From Elusimicrobiota bacterium (GTDB lineage: Bacteria; Elusimicrobiota; Elusimicrobia; JACQPE01), in assembly GCA_016180815.1 (NCBI GenBank), contig JACPAN010000019.1, positions 1-47,886 on the forward strand: a stretch of DNA of 47,886 nucleotides. The letters are read 5' to 3'. Positions 6,921 through 13,048 of the stretch are shown piece by piece. Both the position numbers and the translations under genes were made by a program. Numbering within the stretch: position 1 is the stretch's first letter; each line of letters opens with the position of its first letter. The notes under the pieces were generated by a model. That model was not told where the DNA came from and did not search any database. It saw only the letters and a list, made by a program, of their open reading frames with translations.

Positions 6921-8390
6921 CTAAATGGGATCACCAACATCATCGGGGCTGAGTGGCGAAATTCCAAAAAGGCGTTCGGTGTTCAGCGTCTCCGATGATG
7001 GGATCGCGTCAAAGACCGATTTGAGAATAAAGCGCTCCGGCTTTCTGTTAGCAGTAGCTTCTACAAGCTCTTCTAGTTTCTCTTTGGTTAGGAGAGCCAC
7101 GCCGCTTTGGCCTGCCCCGGCCAATGCCGGTTTCTTAATGTCATCGCTGCGTAAGGGGGTTGCAAGCACCGGAAGCACTTTGTAGCGGCTGCCTAGGCTT
7201 CTTTGAATCTCTTGACACCTCTGGAGTACGCGCGCGATCTTATCTTTGATTTCTGGCTGGCCAGAGGTGCACTCAATTCCCAGCACAACACCATGTCTCC
7301 TTGAAACCACAAGGACATCGACCGCATCGCTCATTTTTGCAATCGGCCCATAGACAATACTGCTCAACCCAGAAAATGAGAAGAGCCAGCCAACGGCGTT
7401 CTCAAAGTTGCCACTTTTACCTTCGCCTTTCAGCATCGTCTTCCAGAGGTTGAGTTTTGTATCAATTACGCTATGGGCAGCCATTGCCAAATTTTTCTTG
7501 TAGCTGGCCGGATTGATCAGGTCACGCTCTTCTAAGATGACCGCGTCATAGCGGAGATTCAAATATATTCCTGTGATTCCCTGGCTTGCCCAGGTCAGCG
7601 TGCAGAGGCGCCGCCCATCCTCTAGACGCCATTCTTCTGGTGCTGGCACAATCGTATCGCGCATGATGGTTCCGTTCTCGTATCGGATTATTCTTCCTAG
7701 CGAAACTTGGTCAAGGTCGGCGGTTTCCGCTGCGGTAAGCAGGAGCTTCATCGCTTCTTCATCAAACTCGGCAGCGACAATACCGATGGGCACCTCCGCT
7801 CGAATAAACCTAAATGAACCGATATTGCTCCAAGCATCCTTAGCCTCGAAATAATTAGTGAGAACGTCGATTGAGCTCTTGAACGGTTTCAGGAGGCACT
7901 TCCACTTGTCCTGAAGGACCGGATGGTCCAACACTCCACGCGTCGATTGGAAGAGGCTAGATTCAGAGGCTTGCAGGTGTGCAAATGGCAATTGCGATGT
8001 GCCTGAACGGCTTAAACCGCCCGGTTCTTTGTGGAAGTGATATGAGAAATGATCCACCCAGTCCTGACCTCTGAAAAAGCCGAGTTTAAATTCTTTAGAA
8101 TCAATCTTGAGAACCCCTTCTTTAAGACCATCGAGCAAGGCATCCAGATGGCCTATCGGCAAGTCTACCGAGATAGTTTCGAAACCCTCGCACGCGGGAG
8201 TATACTTAGGTGCTTGAGAGATCGGCCTGCGCGTCTCAAGCCATGCACTCAGAAACACTACCATATCGATTTCCTGTATTCTGGCCCACCCCACGCGAAT
8301 GACAAGATATTGCCATAAGCCATTGAAGCTTTTGACCCACTTCCGGAATGATTCGATTTCCTGAATCTGGTGCTCCGTCATCCCTGACAT
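6921..8390 (-). CDS. Unknown protein with C-terminal PD-(D/E)XK-like domain
   Basis: I do not recognise the family of this 489-residue protein. Residues 1-320 show no familiar motif. Residues 328-412 look like a restriction-endonuclease fold: E330 in NFENAVGWLF, D355/D358 in SDAVDVLVV, and E373-C-T375 in VLGIECTSG, followed by a helix with QRCQEI and a strand VLPVLATP. The order Glu, Asp, Glu-X-Thr/Lys and the surrounding hydrophobic strands match Mrr/DUF-type PD-(D/E)XK domains, with Thr where Lys is usual. Its position among defence genes supports a nuclease or effector role. It precedes a long hairpin and the DUF5677 gene on the same strand. Function is inferred from motif only. Confidence 0.6.
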   Translation of the reverse strand: MSGMTEHQIQEIESFRKWVKSFNGLWQYLVIRVGWARIQEIDMVVFLSAWLETRRPISQAPKYTPACEGFETISVDLPIGHLDALLDGLKEGVLKIDSKEFKLGFFRGQDWVDHFSYHFHKEPGGLSRSGTSQLPFAHLQASESSLFQSTRGVLDHPVLQDKWKCLLKPFKSSIDVLTNYFEAKDAWSNIGSFRFIRAEVPIGIVAAEFDEEAMKLLLTAAETADLDQVSLGRIIRYENGTIMRDTIVPAPEEWRLEDGRRLCTLTWASQGITGIYLNLRYDAVILEERDLINPASYKKNLAMAAHSVIDTKLNLWKTMLKGEGKSGNFENAVGWLFSFSGLSSIVYGPIAKMSDAVDVLVVSRRHGVVLGIECTSGQPEIKDKIARVLQRCQEIQRSLGSRYKVLPVLATPLRSDDIKKPALAGAGQSGVALLTKEKLEELVEATANRKPERFILKSVFDAIPSSETLNTERLFGISPLSPDDVGDPI

Positions 8391-8582
8391 TTTCGCATAT
8401 CCCCTGACGCACCATGAAAAAATGCCTATATGTAACTCAAGGGGCTTTTTTTTACGTCCTTTCGGAAATCGGGGGGACTTATTTCCCGCTCGGAAATTCC
8501 GGAGACGCTTTATTTAAGTTGGTAAACGGGCGTGCCATTCAGTGCGCCTGGGAAGAATAGCCTGGGGGGTAGCATTTGGTAC

Positions 8583-8612
8583 TTGACATCTTACGCATAC
8601 AATGCTTATAAT
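8583..8612 (+). promoter_or_regulatory. Consensus sigma70 promoter for the XRE/ImmA operon
   Basis: TTGACA at 8583-8588 and TATAAT at 8607-8612 are both perfect consensus, with an 18-bp spacer. The expected start near 8619 is only about three bases before ATG 8622, so the message is probably leaderless or nearly so. A perfect promoter beside a repressor-type gene suggests autoregulation. Confidence 0.8.
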
Positions 8613-8621
8613 ATGGTAACA

Positions 8622-8966
8622 ATGAGCATGACACTCGGCCAGAAGATTCGTCAAACAAGGCAAGGCCAGGTTATCCCTGTAACGGAGTTCGCAAGGAGAT
8701 TGGGGGTTACCGCGGCACACATCTCGGATATCGAACATGGCAGAAGAATGCCCAACCTTAATCTCCTTGAAGAAATCGCCAAGCAGCTTAAGATTCCTAT
8801 TGAAGAGTTGCGCGCCCTGGATGGCCGCATTGATGATGACCTGCGTATCCAGGCCGAGAAAACTCCGGCCGTCGCCGTTCTTTTGAGAAAGATCATCAAC
8901 TCGGACAACCCTGAGAATTTGGCCAGAAAGTTTTTACGCGAGGCGGACAAGGAGCGCAAGGGGTGA
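8622..8966 (+). CDS. XRE-family helix-turn-helix regulator
   Basis: A 114-residue protein with a lambda-repressor-type HTH at the N-terminus: LGQKIRQTRQ, VTEFARRLGVTAAHISDIEHGRRMPN, LLEEIAKQL. The C-terminal half (about 70-114) is a charged helical tail. ATG 8622 follows a perfect promoter; ATG 8628 is an alternative and the longer frame from 8532 crosses the promoter, so it is rejected. The stop overlaps the GTG start of the ImmA-type gene (8963), a coupling seen in phage and ICE repressor/anti-repressor pairs and some toxin-antitoxin loci. It probably represses its own strong promoter and possibly other island genes. Confidence 0.9.
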   Translation: MSMTLGQKIRQTRQGQVIPVTEFARRLGVTAAHISDIEHGRRMPNLNLLEEIAKQLKIPIEELRALDGRIDDDLRIQAEKTPAVAVLLRKIINSDNPENLARKFLREADKERKG

Positions 8967-9727
8967 ACGCTCTCGAGGACTTTGAATACGTAAAGATCGG
9001 CACCCGCTGGGTCAAAGACCCCTCCGGCATTTATCCAAAAGTTCCGTGGTACGATTTCGACGACGTTGATTTTGCCATGGAAAACGCCATGGTCGCCACG
9101 GGGTGGCCTTTTCTAAACCAGGATAGGGAATATGAAGATAGATACGCCGTGGACATCGCCAAAATGCTTATAAAATTCGCAGTTGAGCCGGATTATGTGG
9201 AACTCCCAACAAGCGTTCAGGGACAAACCACTTTTTACACCGACGGGGCGGTTAAAATCGAAATTTCCGATCAGCTGGAACAGCAGGCCCAGAAAAACCC
9301 AAAACGAATCGTGCGCCTAAGGAGCACCTTGGCTCATGAGTTGAGCCATTATCTTCTTCATAGAAAGATGTTTCAAAATACGCTAAAGGAATCCAAAATT
9401 CTTTGCAGGGAAGAGGATATGGCGGCCTTACCTATCAGCGATAAACCCATGGGAGGCCCCCTATGGATTGAACAGCAAGCCAACAGGGGAATGGCGGCCT
9501 TGCTTATGCCCCGCAGGCTTATTACCAAACTGGCAGGGAGCTGTTTTTACCCTTTTGAAGACGATAGGTGCATAGAACCCGATACCCCGCGCTATGACAA
9601 TCTTATCGAGGACCTTTCAGACGCTTTTTTAGTGAGCCGCGAACTCGCCCGTTACCGCGTTGAGCAGCTTCGTTTTGAAGCCACTAAGGCGCTGAAGAAA
9701 GTCACCCAAGGAAAGGTTCATGCCTAG
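8963..9727 (+). CDS. ImmA/IrrE-family metallopeptidase
   Basis: A 254-residue zinc peptidase of the ImmA/IrrE type (COG2856). The motif LAHELSHYLLH gives H125, E126 and H129, and E170 in WIEQQANRGMAALLMP is the likely third zinc ligand, in the typical IEQQAN context. Family members cleave the XRE-type repressor encoded beside them in response to a signal, which induces the mobile element. The GTG start overlaps the XRE gene by four bases, so the two are translationally coupled. The C-terminal 60 residues look like a helical recognition domain. Cleavage of the partner is inferred from family and context. Confidence 0.9.
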   Translation: MNALEDFEYVKIGTRWVKDPSGIYPKVPWYDFDDVDFAMENAMVATGWPFLNQDREYEDRYAVDIAKMLIKFAVEPDYVELPTSVQGQTTFYTDGAVKIEISDQLEQQAQKNPKRIVRLRSTLAHELSHYLLHRKMFQNTLKESKILCREEDMAALPISDKPMGGPLWIEQQANRGMAALLMPRRLITKLAGSCFYPFEDDRCIEPDTPRYDNLIEDLSDAFLVSRELARYRVEQLRFEATKALKKVTQGKVHA

Positions 9728-9799
9728 GGATATATTTTTTGCCCAAATACTACGCACAATATGCTAACTACGCTTATGAATAGATATATTAAGGAACAC

Positions 9800-9841
9800 G
9801 GTGGTGGAACTGGCGTACAGCTCGCCAGTTATGGTGGTGGA
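9800..9841 (+). repeat. Hairpin flanked by 9-bp direct repeats
   Basis: A perfect 8-bp hairpin AACTGGCG/CGCCAGTT (9808-9830, 7-base loop) is bracketed by two copies of GGTGGTGGA (9800-9808 and 9833-9841). It lies in the gap between the ImmA-type gene and the replication-relaxation gene. The layout looks like a protein binding or nicking site, possibly an origin; this is inference. Confidence 0.55.
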
Positions 9842-9910
9842 TTCAAAATAGATCAATTCTTGCCGCCGACGCCAGTAGTGTATTTGAATTGCTTCATTTT
9901 ATTAGGGGAA

Positions 9911-10070
9911 TTGCCCGCCCTACACCACTTTTGGCCCTGTTTTCGCCGGAGGGGGTGGTCAGTCTTCGCTGGCGCGAACCCTGACCACCCCCTCCCACCC
10001 AGTTATGTATTTCTTTGTGACTGGGTGCTTCGGGCTCAAAGGCGGGCCAAAAGTGGTGTAGGGCGGGCAA
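9911..10070 (+). repeat. Large cloverleaf-like palindrome 2 before the replication-relaxation gene
   Basis: A perfect 27-bp outer stem (9911-9937 with 10044-10070) encloses two further perfect hairpins: 15 bp (9948-9962 with 9981-9995) and 8 bp (CACCCAGT 9996-10003 with ACTGGGTG 10020-10027). The outer stem ends two bases before the GGAGG ribosome binding site of the next gene. In DNA it could extrude as a cruciform; in RNA it would be a very stable leader. Candidate roles are transfer or replication origin, or expression control. The 9761-10081 reading frame across it is best explained by the structure. Confidence 0.8.
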
Positions 10071-10087
10071 TGGGGAGGTAATTGGTT

Positions 10088-11422
10088 ATGGATGAAAATG
10101 TTGAAGCTTTAAAAGAAGAAGATGGGGAGTTGGAAAAAGAAAAGGGGTTGGATTTGGCGGGGGATGGAGATCAAAAGGAAAAGGGTCAAGGGGATAGCGA
10201 GGTTAAGGACGGTCAGGCTGTTGAAGTTAGCGGGACTTTAACCCTAAAGATGATCAATCTGATGGCCGTTATAGCGGAGCATGATTTTTTGACGATCAAT
10301 GAGGTGGGCATGGTCTATTCCAATCAAAGCCATGCTTACAAGGTTCTTTCTCAGCTTAAGGGGCAGGGTTTCATAAGGACTTTCTATACGAATTGGAGAC
10401 CCAAGCAAGCCTATTGTCTAACACCCCAGGGCTACAAGCTCCTGGCCGGGGAAGGCAAACTCAGGATTAAGTCCCGCTTTGACCCCAACCAATATAAGGC
10501 TACCGTGTTTAATCATCAGGTTGCCTGTGCCCAAGCGAGATTAATCCTCGCCCAGAGTCCACTGATGACTAATTATTTTTCCGAAGGCATGATTTGGGAG
10601 AACTATCCTAATGCCAAAAAAGTCTGCGATGGAATGCTCCGTTTTAAAAAAACGCCGGAGGAAAAAGGGCTAGTCGTGGGAGTTGAAGTGGAGCTAACCC
10701 TTAAGAGCGCCGACAGACTTAAAGAGGCTTTTGACGAGCTTCGCTGGAGCCGGGAACTCGACGCCGTTTGGTACATCTGCAAAGACCAGGGCCTTTTCCA
10801 ATCTCTACGAAGGGTTTTGTTGGGCGGCTATCTGCCCGAAGCGCCGTTTTTCTTCTTTATGACCCTGGAGGACCTAAAGGCAGGGAAGAAAGCCCTTATT
10901 GACATTCATGGGAATTCCTATTCGCTCGATCCCGCCAATTTAACTTGGCCGCCTGTTACGCCAAAAGAAGAATCTAAACAGGAAGAGCCGGGGGTCAATG
11001 ATGGCCAAGACCATCAAGAAGGTCACGCGACAGAGCCGGTGCAGACGGTGACGGTATCCGGCCAAGATGGTTTGCGGCCTCAGGCGATTGATGCCATTAT
11101 TCCTTCTGTGAACGTTAAGGAGGAGTTGGTTGCGTTGAGGGCGCTTTTCTTTCAGGCAATAAAAAGAAACGCTCCGCGTTATCTAAATCCCCGATTTTTG
11201 GCTGATTGTTGGGCGCAGATTACCATCATTGCTTCCTGCTGTTGGCTTCTCATGCGTATCGAGCATCGCGCCCAGCCTTTGCGTCGAAGCGAGGCTTGCT
11301 TGGAGAGAATTTTTGACAGGGCCAAGAATAAGGCCGCGGCCCGGGCTCTTTGGATTGATGCGGTGTTGGGATGCGCCAATCAGAAAAGCTCGCAGAACTT
11401 CCAGGATGGGGATTGCCGATAG
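10088..11422 (+). CDS. Replication-relaxation-like winged-helix protein
   Basis: A 444-residue protein. After an acidic, low-complexity N-terminus (about 1-50), a winged helix covers roughly 55-125 (LTINEVGMVYSNQSHAYKVLSQLKGQGFI, PKQAYCLTPQGYKLLAGEG). Then comes a segment with GVEVELTLKSADRLKEAFDEL and DAVWYICKDQ, matching the pattern of replication-relaxation (PF13814-like) proteins found on plasmids and integrative elements. The C-terminal third is not recognised. ATG 10088 follows GGAGG (10074-10078) with a good spacing, so it is preferred to TTG 10082. It sits directly downstream of the large palindrome at 9911-10070 and upstream of an excisionase-like gene, fitting a replication or mobilisation module. 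Confidence 0.7.
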   Translation: MDENVEALKEEDGELEKEKGLDLAGDGDQKEKGQGDSEVKDGQAVEVSGTLTLKMINLMAVIAEHDFLTINEVGMVYSNQSHAYKVLSQLKGQGFIRTFYTNWRPKQAYCLTPQGYKLLAGEGKLRIKSRFDPNQYKATVFNHQVACAQARLILAQSPLMTNYFSEGMIWENYPNAKKVCDGMLRFKKTPEEKGLVVGVEVELTLKSADRLKEAFDELRWSRELDAVWYICKDQGLFQSLRRVLLGGYLPEAPFFFFMTLEDLKAGKKALIDIHGNSYSLDPANLTWPPVTPKEESKQEEPGVNDGQDHQEGHATEPVQTVTVSGQDGLRPQAIDAIIPSVNVKEELVALRALFFQAIKRNAPRYLNPRFLADCWAQITIIASCCWLLMRIEHRAQPLRRSEACLERIFDRAKNKAAARALWIDAVLGCANQKSSQNFQDGDCR

Positions 11423-11447
11423 ATCAGCGCCGGTGTGATGAGGAGTC

Positions 11448-11672
11448 ATGGAAAAGCTATTAACGGTTGACGAGGTAGCGGACCTTCTCCAGGTCAAACC
11501 CAGGACCATTTACCTATGGGTCCATGAAAGCTACATTCCAACCGTCAAATTAGGGGCTTGCGTGCGCTTCCATCCGGCGAGCATTGCCCAATGGATTAAG
11601 AAGAAAGAAGCGCAGGGCCGGGTGCGTCGGCGGTATGATTTTGATTTGGATATAGGGGTAGCGCCTGCTTAA
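11448..11672 (+). CDS. Excisionase-family HTH protein (MerR-like)
   Basis: A 74-residue protein almost entirely made of the helix-turn-helix domain of the excisionase/MerR type: LLTVDEVADLLQVKPRTIYLWVHESYIPTVKLG, then VRFHPASIAQWIKKK. Such small proteins bend DNA at attachment sites and drive excision, or act as regulators. Its position near the attR end and in an island with a tyrosine integrase favours a recombination directionality factor. It starts 25 bases after the preceding gene and is followed by a perfect 18-bp hairpin. Confidence 0.85.
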   Translation: MEKLLTVDEVADLLQVKPRTIYLWVHESYIPTVKLGACVRFHPASIAQWIKKKEAQGRVRRRYDFDLDIGVAPA

Positions 11673-11678
11673 CAATGG

Positions 11679-11718
11679 TTTGGATGGTAGGCTTTGCCTG
11701 CAAAGCCTACCATCCAAA
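11679..11718 (+). repeat. Perfect 18-bp hairpin after the excisionase gene
   Basis: Arms 11679-11696 and 11701-11718 pair without mismatch around a 4-base loop CCTG. No T-run follows in either direction, so it is not a standard intrinsic terminator. It may protect the 3' end of the message or be another DNA-structure element of the island. Confidence 0.6.
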
Positions 11719-11738
11719 AAGATGTTCATCAAGAGGTA

Positions 11739-11767
11739 TTGACAGGTTATGATAGGTGTGGTATACA
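11739..11767 (+). promoter_or_regulatory. Strong sigma70-type promoter upstream of hairpin RNA
   Basis: TTGACA (11739-11744) and TATACA (11762-11767) are separated by exactly 17 bp. Transcription should start near 11774, inside the palindrome GGGTGTCGACCC (11770-11781), which could be an operator. Confidence 0.7.
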
Positions 11768-11773
11768 AGGGGT

Positions 11774-11834
11774 GTCGACCCTGTGTGGCTAATACTACAC
11801 AGGCCCCAGACTCTGGTGGGTCTGGGTTTTTTTT
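11774..11834 (+). ncRNA. Candidate ~60-nt hairpin RNA or attenuator leader
   Basis: Between the promoter at 11739-11767 and the terminator at 11805-11834 lies a hairpin CCTGTGT/ACACAGG (11780-11786 with 11797-11803). Together they would give a short RNA with two hairpins and a U-tail, with no room for a protein. The NYN-domain gene begins 14 bases after the U-run. It may be an independent small RNA, a transcription attenuator of the NYN gene, or, by analogy with type III toxin-antitoxin loci, an RNA antitoxin in front of its toxin. Promoter and terminator are seen; the function is inferred. Confidence 0.55.
11805..11834 (+). terminator. Intrinsic terminator
   Basis: CCCAGAC (11805-11811) pairs with GTCTGGG (11820-11826) and is followed directly by eight T (11827-11834). 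It lies just upstream of the NYN gene, so either it ends the short RNA or it attenuates transcription into that gene. Confidence 0.85.
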
Positions 11835-11847
11835 ACCCTAAAATGAC

Positions 11848-12459
11848 ATGAACAGAATTGCCTTTTTTGTTGACGGGTTTAATGTTTATCATGCGCTTCA
11901 AGAAGAACCGGCCTACATTAAATATAAGTGGCTGGACCTTATTAAGTTAGCCAAATGCTTTGTCGGCAGAAACGATACTTTAACGAAAGTTTTTTATTTC
12001 ACCGCCTACGCCACGTGGGATGCCGATAAGGTCGCACGGCACCAAATGTACGTAAAGGCATTGCAGGGAGTGGGTGCTGAAGTCACGCTCGGAATGTTCA
12101 AGTATAAACAGAAGCGGTGCCGGAATTGCCATAAGCTTTACGAGACTTATGAAGAAAAGGAAACCGACGTCAATATAGCGACGATGCTTTTAAAGACCGC
12201 TGTTCAGGACCTGTACGACTCCGCCGTTATTGTATCCGGGGATAGCGATCTCATCCCGGCTGTCAAGGCCGTGAAATCATTATTTCCCGCTAAAAAGATC
12301 GGTGTCATGGTTCCCATCGGGAGAAGCGCTGAGGATTTAAAGAAAAATTGTGATTTTCGGTTTAAGATGAAAGAAAGGCACCTGCAAACTTCCCAATTTC
12401 CCGATATTATCGACTTGGGAGAAGGCGCAAAATTAGAACGCCCGAAGACCTGGGCGTAA
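11848..12459 (+). CDS. NYN (PIN-like) domain protein, DUF88/LabA type
   Basis: A 203-residue predicted nuclease of the NYN family. D9 in FFVDGFNVYHAL, D107 in KETDVNIATMLL and D132/D134 in VSGDSDLIPAVK form the acidic metal-binding set of PIN-like RNases. CRNC (91-94) may be half of a small metal knuckle. The family includes RNA-processing and toxin-like members. It is the last gene before attR and follows a strong promoter and terminator unit by 14 bases, so its transcription probably depends on readthrough. I could not find a clear ribosome binding site, because the start lies just after the U-run. The fold is confident; the substrate is unknown. Confidence 0.88.
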   Translation: MNRIAFFVDGFNVYHALQEEPAYIKYKWLDLIKLAKCFVGRNDTLTKVFYFTAYATWDADKVARHQMYVKALQGVGAEVTLGMFKYKQKRCRNCHKLYETYEEKETDVNIATMLLKTAVQDLYDSAVIVSGDSDLIPAVKAVKSLFPAKKIGVMVPIGRSAEDLKKNCDFRFKMKERHLQTSQFPDIIDLGEGAKLERPKTWA

Positions 12460-12480
12460 AGCTTAAATACGACCGATATT

Positions 12481-12500
12481 TTGTGCCAGATTTGTGCCAT
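12481..12500 (+). promoter_or_regulatory. Putative arm-type integrase site, attR side
   Basis: TTGTGCCA at 12481 and at 12492, again 11 bp apart, matches 93-112 at 19 of 20 positions and has the same orientation. It lies about 120 bp inside attR, which supports an integrase or excisionase arm region. Confidence 0.6.
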
Positions 12501-12620
12501 TTTTCCGTTAAAATTGGTGTCATTGGATGCAAAGCCATGACAGTAGTTTCAAGGCTTTTATCGACGGAAGATGGGGGTTTTGGCCGCTTCCCGGCGGGGT
12601 TGGGCTGACCCCTTAGATTC

Positions 12621-12670
12621 CCCTCTCAAGGCAAAGATCACGGGTTCGAATCCCGTTGGGGCCACCAACC
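12621..12670 (+). repeat. attR core, 50-bp direct repeat copy 2
   Basis: An exact copy of 32-81 without the 5' half of the tRNA, so it cannot make a functional tRNA. It marks the right end of the island. The sequence from 12671 to 12754 holds no gene I can support. Confidence 0.93.
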
Positions 12671-12754
12671 ATTCTCTCAAGCAATGAGAAGTGGAAACCG
12701 AGCACGCGTGAGCGTCCCGGTTCTTTCATTGCCAGGCGGCAGCTTCCTGGAAAG

Positions 12755-13048
12755 TCAGCCGGCGCTCTCCTGCATATAATCAACCACGATGGTTATGATT
12801 TTTCTCACGGTGTCGTTGCAGGACTTGAATTCAACGTGGTCCAGGACATCGCTTCCGCGTTTTCTCAGCAAGTCGCTGATCAGGGCATGAATGAAAGACT
12901 GAGTGACCGCGTCCACCTTCTCGAAATTCAAAACGACATCCTCTTTTTTTTCCAGGGCTGGAAGGATTTCGTTGAGACGGAGGTCTCTGGCGACGTCCTT
13001 GTTTTCAGCGAAGGCCCCGGCATGGGCGTAAATATCGATTCGCCTCAT
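12755..13048 (-). CDS. STAS-like DUF4325 protein
   Basis: A 97-residue protein of the STAS-like DUF4325 type: RRIDIYAHAGAFAENKDVARDLRLNEI, LEKKEDVVLNFEKVDAVTQSFIHALISDLLRKRG. The strand-helix pattern with VVLNFEKVDAVTQSF corresponds to the conserved core where STAS domains carry their switch serine; here the position is TQSF. These small proteins are usually coded beside a GHKL ATPase, as here, and the pair resembles anti-sigma factor and anti-anti-sigma factor partners. It overlaps the ATPase gene by four bases. No sigma factor gene is nearby, so the output is unknown. Confidence 0.8.
   Translation of the reverse strand: MRRIDIYAHAGAFAENKDVARDLRLNEILPALEKKEDVVLNFEKVDAVTQSFIHALISDLLRKRGSDVLDHVEFKSCNDTVRKIITIVVDYMQESAG

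Larger units (their letters stand above)
32..12670. mobile_element. tRNA-Glu-integrated genomic island, 12.6 kb
   Basis: The element is bounded by a 50-bp exact direct repeat of the tRNA-Glu 3' part. It carries a tyrosine integrase next to attL, an excisionase-like HTH protein, a replication-relaxation-like protein, and cargo with toxin-antitoxin and restriction character. Paired putative arm-type integrase sites lie near both ends. No relaxase, coupling protein or phage structural gene is visible, so it is not a complete conjugative element or prophage; a mobilisable or satellite-like integrative element is the best inference. Its 3.4-6.9 kb part reads as more AT-rich than the core genes after 14 kb. 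Confidence 0.9.

Noticed and set aside
9761-10081. A 106-codon plus-strand reading frame
   Set aside because: It lies across the 9911-10070 palindrome and its sequence follows the stems; there is no family match and no ribosome binding site.
12621-12670. A second tRNA-Glu
   Set aside because: Only the 3' part from the anticodon stem on is present; the 5' half is replaced by unrelated DNA, so it is an attachment site copy.
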